A stretch of 59,148 nt of DNA, taken from NCBI RefSeq assembly GCF_022179065.1, contig NZ_BPQD01000037.1, positions 1 through 59,148 of the forward strand. Reading direction: 5' to 3'. Position 1 is the first letter of the stretch; the number at the start of each line of letters is the position of its first letter. The notes beneath the pieces were generated by a model. It was not told where the DNA came from. It did not search any database and saw nothing but the letters and a program-made list of their open reading frames with translations. Positions 8,833 through 17,609 of this stretch are shown one piece after another. Both the position numbers and the translations under genes were made by a program. The stretch is from Methylobacterium adhaesivum. Lineage in GTDB: Bacteria; Pseudomonadota; Alphaproteobacteria; Rhizobiales; Beijerinckiaceae.

Positions 8833-10250
8833 CGGCCGGCCTCCGCCTCGGAAATCGGTTCCCAGGGCTCGCGAGAGTTAATCCTGAACTCGGAGAATCC
8901 GGGCATATCGGCGACATCGTCGCCCCCCGCGCCGATGCCGCTGAAACCGAGGCGGGCCAGGGCTGCCGGATGAGCGAGGTAGATCCGCACCGCGTCGCTC
9001 CGGAGATCCTCGAACCATTTCGTCATTTGCCGCCCATCGAGGTCACCCGCCACCGTCGGGAGTTCGCCCGCCGCGACGGCTGTGATCAGTGCCTCCTTCG
9101 TCTCATCGGGCAAAGCGGTGAAGCCAATGCCATGTGTTGCGCGCGCGGCGGCATCCAGGGTGCGCAGGGCCGCCGCATAGGCCTCGCCGTCCGAGGGCAG
9201 ATCGGCAAATCGCCACCCGTCTCCGAATCCATCGCTCAAACGCGCTTCGATCCGTGCGCCGATGTCGATGCAGGTGTCGCTCGACTGAGGGAGTACCCGA
9301 TCGATCAAGGCCCGCAGAATTGAAAATTCTACGGCATCGAGGACGCACGGACGATAGGGGGCACTTCCAGCACTGGCTCGCGCAGCGAGGGCGGCACGGA
9401 GGCGACTATTCACGCGATGAGACGCGATCAACGACGCGTAAGAATCTAGAACGCACGCTGGATCGGATGCAACGGCGATCGGCAGAGTTCGCATTTCGCA
9501 AATCAGATCCGCCACGGCTTTGGGACATTCGATCGGTAGGAGATGGCTGGCCCCCTCGATCACGACATGCCGGGCGTTCGCGAGATGGGGCAGCATCAGA
9601 CAAATCTGTGCGGCGGGCCCGAGATCGGCATCCTTTGAGCCACTGAGGACGAGGGCAGGCGTTCGCAGAATACCAATACGGCGACGCCAGTCTTCGCGAC
9701 TCCCTTCCTGCAACCATGCCGTCCAGGCCTTGGGATCGGCCCGTAGGACATCGTCGATAGCCGCTGTCCTTGCGGCTTCATTCAAGGGCGCGCCCGTGTT
9801 TTGATCAATGAATGCGCCAGCCCGTAAGGTGCGCGTTTTCTCGTCGGCAGAGATCCAGGCGATCATGTCGCGACGCTTGTCGTCCGACATGGGCTCTGGG
9901 CTGGGCGGAGAACCGGCGAGAAGCACAAGGCCGTCGAGCCCTGCGAGTTTGGGGTCACCGTCTTCGGCCCGTCGAGCGATGACGAGGGCGATCTTCGCAC
10001 CCATACTGTGACCCGCGATCCACCAACGTGACTGGCCACGCTCCGCAATCCGATCGATGACATAATCAGCCATTTCGTCCACAGAGGTTCGCGCGATGTG
10101 TGCGGCGTCTCCGAAGCCCGGGAGATCGAGCGGAATGCAGATCAGGTGTGGATCGAGATAGCGTTTAGTGTCCTCCCATTCGCGTGCGGAGCCGCCCAGG
10201 AAGTGTAGGCAAAACAAGGTTGGTGGCGGGGAAGCGGATGCATTCGACAT
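8829..10250 (-). CDS. Alpha/beta hydrolase fused to gluconate 2-dehydrogenase subunit 3-like domain
   Basis: A single 473-residue frame with two unrelated parts. Residues 1 to ~255 form an alpha/beta hydrolase: an oxyanion-side FCLHFLGGSAREWE, a strand ICIPLDLPGFGDAA, the nucleophile elbow AGHSMGAKIAL (Ser in G-H-S-M-G), an acidic LVLSGSKDADLGP and the catalytic histidine region GASHLLPIECP. From ~285 onward it matches the small subunit 3 of gluconate/FAD-glucose dehydrogenases: VEFSILRALIDRVLPQ, then GFTALPDETKEALITAV, and a C-terminal LGFSGIGAGGDDV...GFSEFRIN. In known systems subunit 3 is separate and carries a Tat signal; here the N-terminus is a cytosolic-type hydrolase and no signal is visible. 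The gene overlaps the GMC dehydrogenase start by 4 bp, so the two proteins are surely made together. Confidence 0.82.
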   Translation of the reverse strand: MSNASASPPPTLFCLHFLGGSAREWEDTKRYLDPHLICIPLDLPGFGDAAHIARTSVDEMADYVIDRIAERGQSRWWIAGHSMGAKIALVIARRAEDGDPKLAGLDGLVLLAGSPPSPEPMSDDKRRDMIAWISADEKTRTLRAGAFIDQNTGAPLNEAARTAAIDDVLRADPKAWTAWLQEGSREDWRRRIGILRTPALVLSGSKDADLGPAAQICLMLPHLANARHVVIEGASHLLPIECPKAVADLICEMRTLPIAVASDPACVLDSYASLIASHRVNSRLRAALAARASAGSAPYRPCVLDAVEFSILRALIDRVLPQSSDTCIDIGARIEARLSDGFGDGWRFADLPSDGEAYAAALRTLDAAARATHGIGFTALPDETKEALITAVAAGELPTVAGDLDGRQMTKWFEDLRSDAVRIYLAHPAALARLGFSGIGAGGDDVADMPGFSEFRINSREPWEPISEAEAGR

Positions 10251-10428
10251 AGGGCCCAGATTGCGCGCCCGGACGGAGCTTCAAGGCTCACCGGCCGCGA
10301 CGCCTCGCAGCACGCAATTTTTCGTGTGGACGATTCGATCGATGCGAAGCGACCATCGACCACGTCGAGATCGTCGGCGGCGAAAGTCTAGACGTGCCCA
10401 ACGACTCAAATTCGCCTACGCTCTGCCC

Positions 10429-12519
10429 ATGACCGAACCGACCACTTCGCCGACAGATCCGCGCCCGACCGGCGACCTGCCAGACGACGATCCTTATCTC
10501 TGGCTCGAGGACATCGATGGTGAAGAGGCGTTGGCCTGGGTCACAACGCAGAATGAGGAAACACTGGCGCGCTTCGCGGACCAGGATTTTGCCAGCGACC
10601 GGGATACGGCACGCACCCTCATGGATCGCCCCGACCGGATGGCCATCGTGCGGAGACGGGGCACTCGGTTTTATAATTTCTGGAAGGACGCGGACCATCC
10701 ACGCGGAATCTGGCGCCGCACCGCGGAAGCCGAGTTTCGTGCCGGCTCACCGCATTGGGATGTTCTCCTCGACCTCGATGCTCTCTCCGCCAGCGAGGAC
10801 GAGGATTGGGTCTGGGCCGGTGCCGATCTCCTCGCTGGGATCCCGGATCGGGCGCTTTTGAAGCTCAGCCGGGGCGGCGGCGATGCGACGGTCCTGCGTG
10901 AATTCGATCTTGTTTCACGGAGCTTCATCGCCGACGGATTCGTCCTGCCGGAGGCAAAGGGGGGAGCGACCTGGCTCGATCGGGACACCTTGCTCGTGTC
11001 CAGTGCACTCGGTGACGACATGGCCACGCGGGCCGGCTATCCGCGCACCGTTCGCGTGTGGTCACGTGGCAGCGACCTCGGTACAGCGCAAATCCTGTTC
11101 GAGACATCTCCCAACAATATGGGCGTCTGGGCCGGTGTCGAACGCCGGCCGGGAGACGAGCGGATTGTCATCTCCGAGCGGACAGGTTTCTTCGACGGAC
11201 ACGTCCATCTGACCGACCGCTCCGGCGTGCTCACACGTCTGGATATTCCGTCCGATGCCGAAATCCACCTGCATCGTGATGGCCTAGCTGTTCAGCCTCG
11301 GACCCCCTGGAGCATAGGAGGCCGCACGCACGCACCCGATACGGTTCTGGCCATTAAGCTATCGGACTTCGTGGCGGGACTTCGGGATTTCGCGACGGTC
11401 TGGGAGCCAAGCGCGCGACGCGCCCTCCAAGATGTCTTCTGGTCGAACGGCCGGCTTGTCATCAGTGCTCTTGATGATCTGAAGCCGAGTTTCGGCATTT
11501 GCGAGGCAGGTCCGGCGGGTTGGACATTCAGGCCACTCCCCGGCCTGCCCACCATCGGCACTGTATCGGTCTGGCCCCTTGATGCCGATCCTGACGAAGC
11601 CGACGGCGAACTCAGCGCCCTTGTGCAGGACCCGGTGACACCCCCGACTCTGCTGTCGATTCCCCCGTCGCTTTCGGCCCCGACGATCCTCCGAACGACA
11701 CCGGCAACCTTCGACACCGCGGGGCTACGGGTGACGCGGCAAGAAGCGATCTCCGCCGACGGCACACGCATCCCTTATGTCCAGACCGGTCCGGCCATCC
11801 AAACCGGCGATGCGCCCGTACACCTGACGGCCTACGGCGGTTTCAAGGTGTCAATTCTCCCGACCTATCAGGCGGTAATGGGCAAGCTCTGGCTCGAGCC
11901 CGGCGGGACCAGCGTCATCGCCAATATTCGCGGCGGCGGCGAGTTCGGCACCGCTTGGCACGAAGCTGGACGACGCGAAGGCAAGGCGTCGGCCCATGAC
12001 GATTTCGCGGCCGTGGCGGCCGACCTCGTGGCGCGCGGCGTGACCCGACCCGGCCGTATCGCCGCCGAGGGCGGATCGAATGGCGGCCTCCTGATCGCCA
12101 ACATGCTCACGCGCTACCCGGAGCGCTTCGGTGCCCTGTTCTGCACGATCCCGCTTATCGACATGCGTCGCTACACCAAGCTCCTGGCCGGCGCGAGCTG
12201 GATCGCCGAGTACGGTGATCCGGACGACGCGGAGGATTGGGCATTCCTGTCCAAGATTTCGGCCTATCACGCCGTGAAGGCAGGCGAAGCCTATCCGCCG
12301 ATCCTCATCGCCACGAGCCGCCGGGACGACCGTGTCCATCCGGGCCATGCCCGCAAGATGGCGGCTAAGCTCCAGGCCCTCGGCTACGGGGCGGCGTTCT
12401 ATGAACCCGCGGCCGGCGGACACGGCTACGGCAACGACAGCACGCAGGCCGCCACGTTCATGGCGCTCGGCATCAGCTTCCTTCGCCGATCGATCGGGTG
12501 GACTCCCACCACGGCCTGA
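10429..12519 (+). CDS. Prolyl oligopeptidase family serine peptidase (S9)
   Basis: About 696 residues from the ATG at 10429 (MTEPTTSPTDPRPT); upstream open sequence to 10168 is arginine-rich non-coding. The N-terminus has the DDDPYLWLEDIDGEEALAW signature of bacterial S9A-type peptidases, followed by a ~370-residue beta-propeller and a C-terminal catalytic alpha/beta-hydrolase domain. The catalytic serine lies in EGGSNGGLLIANM, the aspartate in SRRDDRVHPGHARKM and the histidine in GGHGYGND. NIRGGGEFGTAWHEAG before the nucleophile is the usual family segment. There is no signal peptide, so it should be cytosolic, cleaving short peptides, often after proline. It diverges from the hydrolase-fusion gene and ends convergently with a lytic transglycosylase, with a shared terminator between. 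Confidence 0.9.
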   Translation: MTEPTTSPTDPRPTGDLPDDDPYLWLEDIDGEEALAWVTTQNEETLARFADQDFASDRDTARTLMDRPDRMAIVRRRGTRFYNFWKDADHPRGIWRRTAEAEFRAGSPHWDVLLDLDALSASEDEDWVWAGADLLAGIPDRALLKLSRGGGDATVLREFDLVSRSFIADGFVLPEAKGGATWLDRDTLLVSSALGDDMATRAGYPRTVRVWSRGSDLGTAQILFETSPNNMGVWAGVERRPGDERIVISERTGFFDGHVHLTDRSGVLTRLDIPSDAEIHLHRDGLAVQPRTPWSIGGRTHAPDTVLAIKLSDFVAGLRDFATVWEPSARRALQDVFWSNGRLVISALDDLKPSFGICEAGPAGWTFRPLPGLPTIGTVSVWPLDADPDEADGELSALVQDPVTPPTLLSIPPSLSAPTILRTTPATFDTAGLRVTRQEAISADGTRIPYVQTGPAIQTGDAPVHLTAYGGFKVSILPTYQAVMGKLWLEPGGTSVIANIRGGGEFGTAWHEAGRREGKASAHDDFAAVAADLVARGVTRPGRIAAEGGSNGGLLIANMLTRYPERFGALFCTIPLIDMRRYTKLLAGASWIAEYGDPDDAEDWAFLSKISAYHAVKAGEAYPPILIATSRRDDRVHPGHARKMAAKLQALGYGAAFYEPAAGGHGYGNDSTQAATFMALGISFLRRSIGWTPTTA

Positions 12520-12524
12520 CGATA

Positions 12525-12558
12525 TCCCCCGGACTCCGTCGTCCCGGAGCCCGGGGGA
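12525..12558. terminator. Bidirectional terminator-like hairpin
   Basis: An inverted repeat TCCCCCGG-ACTCCG / CGGAGC-CCGGGGGA with a five-base loop sits between two convergent genes whose stops are 12519 and 12564. The stem is long and GC-rich with one internal offset. There is no long T run, so it is a structure-only or bidirectional terminator. Confidence 0.6.
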
Positions 12559-12563
12559 GACGA

Positions 12564-13364
12564 TTACTGGCTGTCGATGCGGCTCCCGAGCAGCGCAATT
12601 GCCTTCTGATAAACGCCGGCCGCGTTCCAGCCCTGAATGGCGGCAAAGTTTGGCTCGCCCGGCTGGTATCCGGCACCACGGACCCAGCCGTGGGCTTTTA
12701 GGAAGTTGGCGGTGGCATTGAGAGCATTGGGGATACTATCGAGGCTTCCGCCGGTGCCGTAATTCAGCACACTTTTAGGTAGGAACTGGGTGTGGCCAAC
12801 CTCGCCATGAGCGGCGCCCCGCGTGGCGGAGGTCAGGATACCGCGATCGACCAACGTCAACGCGGCATTGAGCTGATCGGTGAAGAAGGCCGAGCGCCGG
12901 CAATCGTAAGCGAGGGTCGCCACGGCTGACAAAGTATTGACGTTGCCGCGCACGGCACCGAATCCAGTCTCCATGCCCCAAATTGCGAGGAGCGGCCCCG
13001 CCGGAACACCGTAGCGCTGTTCGATGGAGGCGAACAGAGCGGCGTTCTGTTGCTTGAGGGCGCGACCGCGCGAGACGATGGTGTTGCCCCCTCGCTTGGC
13101 GAGGAATTGATCGAGGTTGAGCTTGAAGCTCTTTTGGCCACGGTCAGCCGAGATGGTGGCGGTGGAGTAGGAGGTCGCCATCAGAGCCGCGAGGCTCTCG
13201 GCGCTCGCCCGACCGCGCGCTTCGTCAGCGAACTCCCGCTTCCACGTCTCGAAGCCCGATGCGGTGTTGCCGCAGGTCGCGGCCTCGGCGTGGGCTGCGA
13301 AGCCGAGCAAGGCCGCCGCAGCACAGGCCGCAACGGAAAACGTGTAGGAACCGCGTCTCGACAT
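12564..13364 (-). CDS. Lytic murein transglycosylase (MltB-like)
   Basis: A 266-residue exported enzyme. The signal peptide is MSRRGSYTFSVAACAAAALLGFAAHAEA, not a lipoprotein type, so it should be soluble in the periplasm. The mature part is an SLT_2/MltB-type lysozyme-like domain: the catalytic glutamate is in LLAIWGMETGFGAVRGN (~residue 130), and GEVGHTQFLPKSVLNYG is the usual second motif. It cleaves the glycan strands of peptidoglycan, leaving 1,6-anhydro-muramyl ends. It lacks the C-terminal peptidoglycan-binding domain that many homologues carry. The upstream 304 bp separates it from a divergent PAP2 phosphatase. Confidence 0.88.
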   Translation of the reverse strand: MSRRGSYTFSVAACAAAALLGFAAHAEAATCGNTASGFETWKREFADEARGRASAESLAALMATSYSTATISADRGQKSFKLNLDQFLAKRGGNTIVSRGRALKQQNAALFASIEQRYGVPAGPLLAIWGMETGFGAVRGNVNTLSAVATLAYDCRRSAFFTDQLNAALTLVDRGILTSATRGAAHGEVGHTQFLPKSVLNYGTGGSLDSIPNALNATANFLKAHGWVRGAGYQPGEPNFAAIQGWNAAGVYQKAIALLGSRIDSQ

Positions 13365-13668
13365 TCCGAACTCCTCGACGACCGTGGGCCATCAGGCCCG
13401 CAGCGTTCACGGGCCGCCAAGGCCCTGTCGGCAACGCTCGGCCACCGGACGGTGTCAACTCCAAGGCAACTGGACCGAGCGACACCGGCAAGGCGCGCTT
13501 TTCCCACGATTGTGGCGGGGAAACCCCCGTCGCACGCGGTGCGGCGTGGGACGGCGCATCCGCCGATGGGACGGAACGGACGGTCCAGCCGTGGACGGCG
13601 TGCGCCGGCGCGCGTGACATCGCGCCGGACAGGAAACGAACGCGCGCCGCGCAGCCGCGTTAACGGCC
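13365..13668. other. Divergent intergenic region
   Basis: About 304 bp between the lytic transglycosylase and the PAP2 gene starts. No RNA gene, repeat or recognisable operator seen. It should hold two divergent promoters; no sequence close to consensus stands out. Confidence 0.4.
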
Positions 13669-14283
13669 ATGCTTGACTCATCCTCCGCCCCGAATCGAAA
13701 CGGCGAAGTCTCCCGGTTGCCGGGCGAATCCCTCGACATCGCCCTCGGCGTCGGCCTCGCCCGATGCAAGGACACCCGGACCGTCCGGACGATCGGAACC
13801 CTCAGCGAGGTCGGCGCCTGGGAGATGTTGTTCGCCGCCTCCGCCGTGACCTTGGCGGTGGGCGTCGCGCGCCGCCAGCCCCGGACGATCGCCGTGGGCC
13901 GTCACATGCTCGGAGCCGGCATCCTGGCGAGCCTTGTCAAAACGACGGTGAAGCGCCTCGTCCACCGCTCGCGGCCCAACGTCGTCATGGAGACCGGGCG
14001 GTACGATCGCGGCTGGTTCGGCCCCAACGACGGACCACGACAATCCTTTCCCTCAGGGCATGCCGCCGTGAGCGTCGCCGTCGCCCGCGCCGTGGGGCGT
14101 GCCTGTCCGGAGGCACGGGGGGCGGCCGAGGTGGGGGCCGGCCTGATCGTGGTGGCGCAGGTGTTGCGAGGCGCGCATTATCCATCAGACGTCGTGGTCG
14201 GGTCCCTCATCGGGCTCGCTGCCGAGGCCGCCGTGAACCACCTGTCCGGACCCGGAACGGCCCATCGCGAAAGTGCCGCATGA
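13669..14283 (+). CDS. PAP2-family phosphatase
   Basis: A 204-residue phosphatase of the PAP2/acid-phosphatase superfamily. All three signature motifs are visible: KTTVKRLVHRSRPN (K-x6-RP), SFPSGHAAVSVAVA (PSGH) and RGAHYPSDVVVG (R-x5-HxxxD-like, with the final histidine and aspartate). Hydrophobic segments around residues 45-65, 80-95 and near the C-terminus (VVVGSLIGLAAEAAV) suggest a small membrane protein. It would dephosphorylate lipid phosphates such as phosphatidic acid or undecaprenyl pyrophosphate. The stop overlaps the gamma-glutamyltransferase start (ATGA), suggesting translational coupling. Confidence 0.85.
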   Translation: MLDSSSAPNRNGEVSRLPGESLDIALGVGLARCKDTRTVRTIGTLSEVGAWEMLFAASAVTLAVGVARRQPRTIAVGRHMLGAGILASLVKTTVKRLVHRSRPNVVMETGRYDRGWFGPNDGPRQSFPSGHAAVSVAVARAVGRACPEARGAAEVGAGLIVVAQVLRGAHYPSDVVVGSLIGLAAEAAVNHLSGPGTAHRESAA

Positions 14284-15857
14284 GAGACTTTTCCAGGCCG
14301 GGCCGCTCGGCCGTGCACGCCGGCACCGCCGCCGTGGCGACCTCGCATCCCCTCGCCTCCCTCGTGGCCGTCGAGACCCTGCGGACCGGCGGCAATGCCG
14401 TCGACGCCGCCATCGCGGCGGTGGCGGTGCAGTGCGTGGTCGATCCGTTGATGACCGGCATCGGCGGCGACTGCTTCGCCCTCTATGCTCCAAAGGGGGC
14501 GACGACGCCCGTCGCCCTCAACGGCTCGGGCCGCAGCCCGGCGGCGGCGTACGACGCCTGGTATCTCGATAACGATATCACCATCACGCCGACGTCACCC
14601 CACGCTGTGACGGTGCCGGGCGCCGTCGCCGCCTGGGCGCGGCTTCTCGCCGACCACGGAACCCGCGATCTCGCCGATCTGCTGCGCCCGGCCATCGCCT
14701 ATGCCGAGGACGGTTATCGCGTGCAGCCCCGCGTCGCCTTCGACTGGGCCCGCCATGCCGCGCGCGTGTCCGACGATCCCGCATCCGCGGCGACGTACCT
14801 GCCCGGCGGCACGGCCCCCGTGGCGGGAGCCGCCATGCGGAACCCGAGAGTCGCCGCGACCCTGCGGCGCATCGCGCAGGACGGCCCGCGCGGCTTCTAC
14901 GAGGGGCCGGTGGCCCGCGACATGGTCGAGACCCTGCGGGCGCGGGGCGGCCTCCACACCCTCGAGGATTTCGCCGGCGCAGCCCCGGAATGGGTGACGC
15001 CGATCACGACGCGCTATCGCGGCTACGACGTCTACGAGTGCCCGCCGAGCGGCCAGGGGCTGGCCGTGCTGATGATGCTCAACATGCTGGGGCCGGACGA
15101 TGTCGGCGCGCTGTCGGAACTCGACCGGGTCCACCTCTTCGCCGAGGCCTGCAAGCAGGCCTATCACCACCGTGACGCCCTGTTCGCCGATCCGGTGCTG
15201 CACGCGGTGCCCGTCGAGCACCTGCTCTCGGAAGCGTGGCACGCGCGGGCCCGGGGCGCCATCGACATGGCCCGGGCACAGGCGCCGGTGATCTGGCCCG
15301 AGATCGCGCATACCGACACAGTCTATCTCTGCGTGGTCGACCGCAATGGCAATGCCATCTCCCTCATCAACTCCATCTTCCAGCCCTTCGGCAGCGGCAT
15401 CACCGCGCCCGAGAGCGGCGTCCTCCTGCACAATCGCGGCCTCTCGTTCCGCGTCGAACCGGGTCACCCCAACACCATCGGGCCGAACAAGCGCCCGATG
15501 CACACCATCATTCCCGGAATGTTGATGCGCGACGGCGTCGTGGTCGCCCCCTTTGGCGTCATGGGCGGGCACTACCAGGCCATGGGCCACGTCGAACTCC
15601 TCACCGGCCTCCTCGACCGGGGCCTCGACGTGCAGGAGGCCTTGGACGCACCGCGCAGTTTCGCCTATGGCGGCGGCGTCGAGTTAGAACCGGGCTTCTC
15701 ACCGGGGCTCGCGGCGGGCCTCGCCGCGCGCGGACACACCGTCTTTCCCGCACCGGGCCCCATCGGCGGCGGCCAGATGATCTGGATCGACCACGCCACC
15801 GGCACCCTCACGGCGGGGTCGGACCCGCGCAAGGATGGATGCGCCCTGGGGTATTGA
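14280..15857 (+). CDS. ggt: Gamma-glutamyltransferase family protein
   Basis: About 525 residues from the ATG at 14280, which overlaps the preceding stop. It has the N-terminal ATSHPLASLVAVETLRTGGNAVDAA and the DPLMTGIGGDCFAL motif typical of Ntn-hydrolase gamma-glutamyltranspeptidases. The predicted autoprocessing threonine is in HTDTVYLCVVDRNGN (~residue 343), which would give a large and a small subunit; the small subunit has LINSIFQPFGSGI and GGHYQAMGH. Family members hydrolyse or transfer the gamma-glutamyl group of glutathione. No clear signal peptide is visible, unlike the periplasmic E. coli enzyme, which suggests a cytosolic cephalosporin-acylase-like branch. Specificity is not provable from sequence alone. 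Confidence 0.87.
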   Translation: MRDFSRPGRSAVHAGTAAVATSHPLASLVAVETLRTGGNAVDAAIAAVAVQCVVDPLMTGIGGDCFALYAPKGATTPVALNGSGRSPAAAYDAWYLDNDITITPTSPHAVTVPGAVAAWARLLADHGTRDLADLLRPAIAYAEDGYRVQPRVAFDWARHAARVSDDPASAATYLPGGTAPVAGAAMRNPRVAATLRRIAQDGPRGFYEGPVARDMVETLRARGGLHTLEDFAGAAPEWVTPITTRYRGYDVYECPPSGQGLAVLMMLNMLGPDDVGALSELDRVHLFAEACKQAYHHRDALFADPVLHAVPVEHLLSEAWHARARGAIDMARAQAPVIWPEIAHTDTVYLCVVDRNGNAISLINSIFQPFGSGITAPESGVLLHNRGLSFRVEPGHPNTIGPNKRPMHTIIPGMLMRDGVVVAPFGVMGGHYQAMGHVELLTGLLDRGLDVQEALDAPRSFAYGGGVELEPGFSPGLAAGLAARGHTVFPAPGPIGGGQMIWIDHATGTLTAGSDPRKDGCALGY

Positions 15858-16339
15858 TCGTTGGGCACCGCTCCTCAGGATGAAAATGGCCTCAAAGAAA
15901 TTCAAAGGCCTCTCTTCTATTGTTTTAAGTCATCAACAAACCCAGCACCCAACCTCAAAACAATGGTTAATGCGATCGGATAAAGGCGCAGACACAGGAG
16001 AGATATCAATTGCACAATGCTTGTTCTCGCGTCCTAAATTCAATGGCAGAAAATCTATATAATCGACTTGGGATGGCCGAAATACTCCTTAGTCAATTGC
16101 ATCGAATGATGATCCCATCGTAAGACATCCAATAGAAACGACATTAAACGTCATCGATCGGTGCCTCGACCTCGGATAGAAGCTCCCCTCTGCTACGGCT
16201 AGTGTTGCTCCGGCACCACACCCGGCTGTTCGTCGCCTAAACAGGTGCATTGGATCCATCGTCTCGGACGTCAACACCTGCGGGGGCTGGTTCGGACGCT
16301 GCGCAATCCGCGCAGCGGACGGCCCCCGAAAGGCGACGA
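15858..16339. other. AT-rich intergenic region
   Basis: Nearly 480 bp with no supported gene. From about 15880 to 16150 it is clearly AT-richer than the rest of the window (for example TTGTTTTAAGTCATCAAC around 15925). A short open frame at 15835-16062 has no family features and begins inside the upstream gene. The base change may mark an old insertion or a regulatory region for the outer-membrane gene downstream. No repeat or RNA recognised. Confidence 0.4.
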
Positions 16340-17233
16340 ATGATCGGACGAATCCTGACGACGGGCTGCCGGCTCGGAGCGGCTCTCCTCGTAAGCACCG
16401 TCGCCCTCGGCTCGAGTCGAGCCCAGGCTGCCTCGGCGGCGCAACCCGGCCAGACCATCGGCCTGCCCGTGGGGGCGCAGCTTCCCGTCGGCCTCTACTT
16501 CGTGAACACATCGAGCTTCGGCGTGCGCGACACCCGGCCCCTCGATTCCGAATCCAACATCAATCTGCCGACCTTCCTGTGGGCCACCCCCTGGACCCTG
16601 TTCGGGGCACGCCTGAACCTCGCTACCACCCAGCCCGTCGTGGCATCGAGCGTGCGCGGCGCGCCTTATCAGAGTGGCATCGGCGTGCCCCTCATCGCGG
16701 CGCAGCTCGCCTGGAAGCTCGGCGAGAATTTCGGCGTGAGCTACCTATTCGGCGGCTACCATCCCATCGAGACCCGATTCCTGATCCAGAACGCCTCACT
16801 CAGCCATCGCTTCGCGGCGACCTATTCGGGCGACGGCCTGAACCTCACGGCCAATCTCCTCTACGGCATCTACATCGACCCGATCTCGCCCCAGGGCACG
16901 GTCTATCCCGACTATCTCAACCTCGACCTCACGGCGACGAAGAAGTTCGGCAAGTGGGAGATCGGCCCCGTCGCCTTCGCGTCCACCGACCTCCCGACGC
17001 GGTTTCCGGGCTACCGCCAACAGGGGCAGATCGCCGTGGGCGGCCTCGTCGGCTACAATTTCGGGCCGGTGAACCTCCAGGCCTATGTCACCCAGGATGT
17101 GGTCGAGCGCAATTACGCGGGCCGCGAAACCCGCGGCTGGCTGCGCGTCATCGTGCCGATCTACAAGGAGAGCACGAACTCGGCCGCCCCCTCGCCGTCC
17201 GTTACCGGTCCCGCCCGCCTCGCCACGCGCTGA
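16340..17233 (+). CDS. SphA/MetA-like outer-membrane transport protein
   Basis: A 297-residue exported protein from the ATG at 16340 (MIGRILTTGCRLG), preceded by AAAGGCGA. The signal peptide runs to about SSRAQAASA. The rest is a beta-barrel-like series of amphipathic strands (NLTANLLYGIYI, YLNLDLTATKKFGKWEIGPV, GGLVGYNFGPVNLQAYVTQDV) ending in GWLRVIVPIYKE. This matches the COG4313 family of proteins named after phenol meta-cleavage pathways (SphA), thought to be outer-membrane channels for hydrophobic substrates. There is no aromatic catabolic gene nearby, so the substrate is unknown. The alternative start at 16250 would place 30 odd residues before the signal peptide. Confidence 0.75.
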   Translation: MIGRILTTGCRLGAALLVSTVALGSSRAQAASAAQPGQTIGLPVGAQLPVGLYFVNTSSFGVRDTRPLDSESNINLPTFLWATPWTLFGARLNLATTQPVVASSVRGAPYQSGIGVPLIAAQLAWKLGENFGVSYLFGGYHPIETRFLIQNASLSHRFAATYSGDGLNLTANLLYGIYIDPISPQGTVYPDYLNLDLTATKKFGKWEIGPVAFASTDLPTRFPGYRQQGQIAVGGLVGYNFGPVNLQAYVTQDVVERNYAGRETRGWLRVIVPIYKESTNSAAPSPSVTGPARLATR

Positions 17234-17609
17234 GCTGCATCGAAGCCGATTCGCCACTCCGATCGGACGAGGAAAGTTCGATCGAGGTCGCGGATCGGAC
17301 TTCGCACGCCCCACAGCTTGCGCACGCAGCGCCCGCCCTGCCGAGAGAGGGCGCCATGCGACGCTCGTCGACGTTTCGCACCCGGTCCAATCGGGATCAC
17401 CCGGCGATCCATTCGAGCGCGCCTGTCGCCTTCGCTTCATCGGAACGGCCGGACCGTGATCCGTCTGATCGTTGGCTGGGTCCGATCGCCGAGCCTCCCA
17501 GCGCCGCAAACCCGTCGCTGGGCACCGCCGAAGCGATCCGGGATAGACTCTTCCCGGTCTCTCGCCCAATGCTGCACGGCAATAAAGGGACGGAAAGGCC
17601 GGGCCGACG
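17234..17609. other. Intergenic region, no gene seen
   Basis: About 376 bp between the SphA-like gene and the PAS-GGDEF gene. Open frames here are shadows without family features. It ends with GGACGGAAAGGCC before the ATG at 17610, a weak ribosome-binding site. No repeat, RNA or operator recognised. Confidence 0.4.

Noticed and set aside
14561-14585. TGGTAT occurrence inside the gamma-glutamyltransferase gene
   Set aside because: It has no second half-site (TGGTATCTCGATAACG) and is within a coding region.
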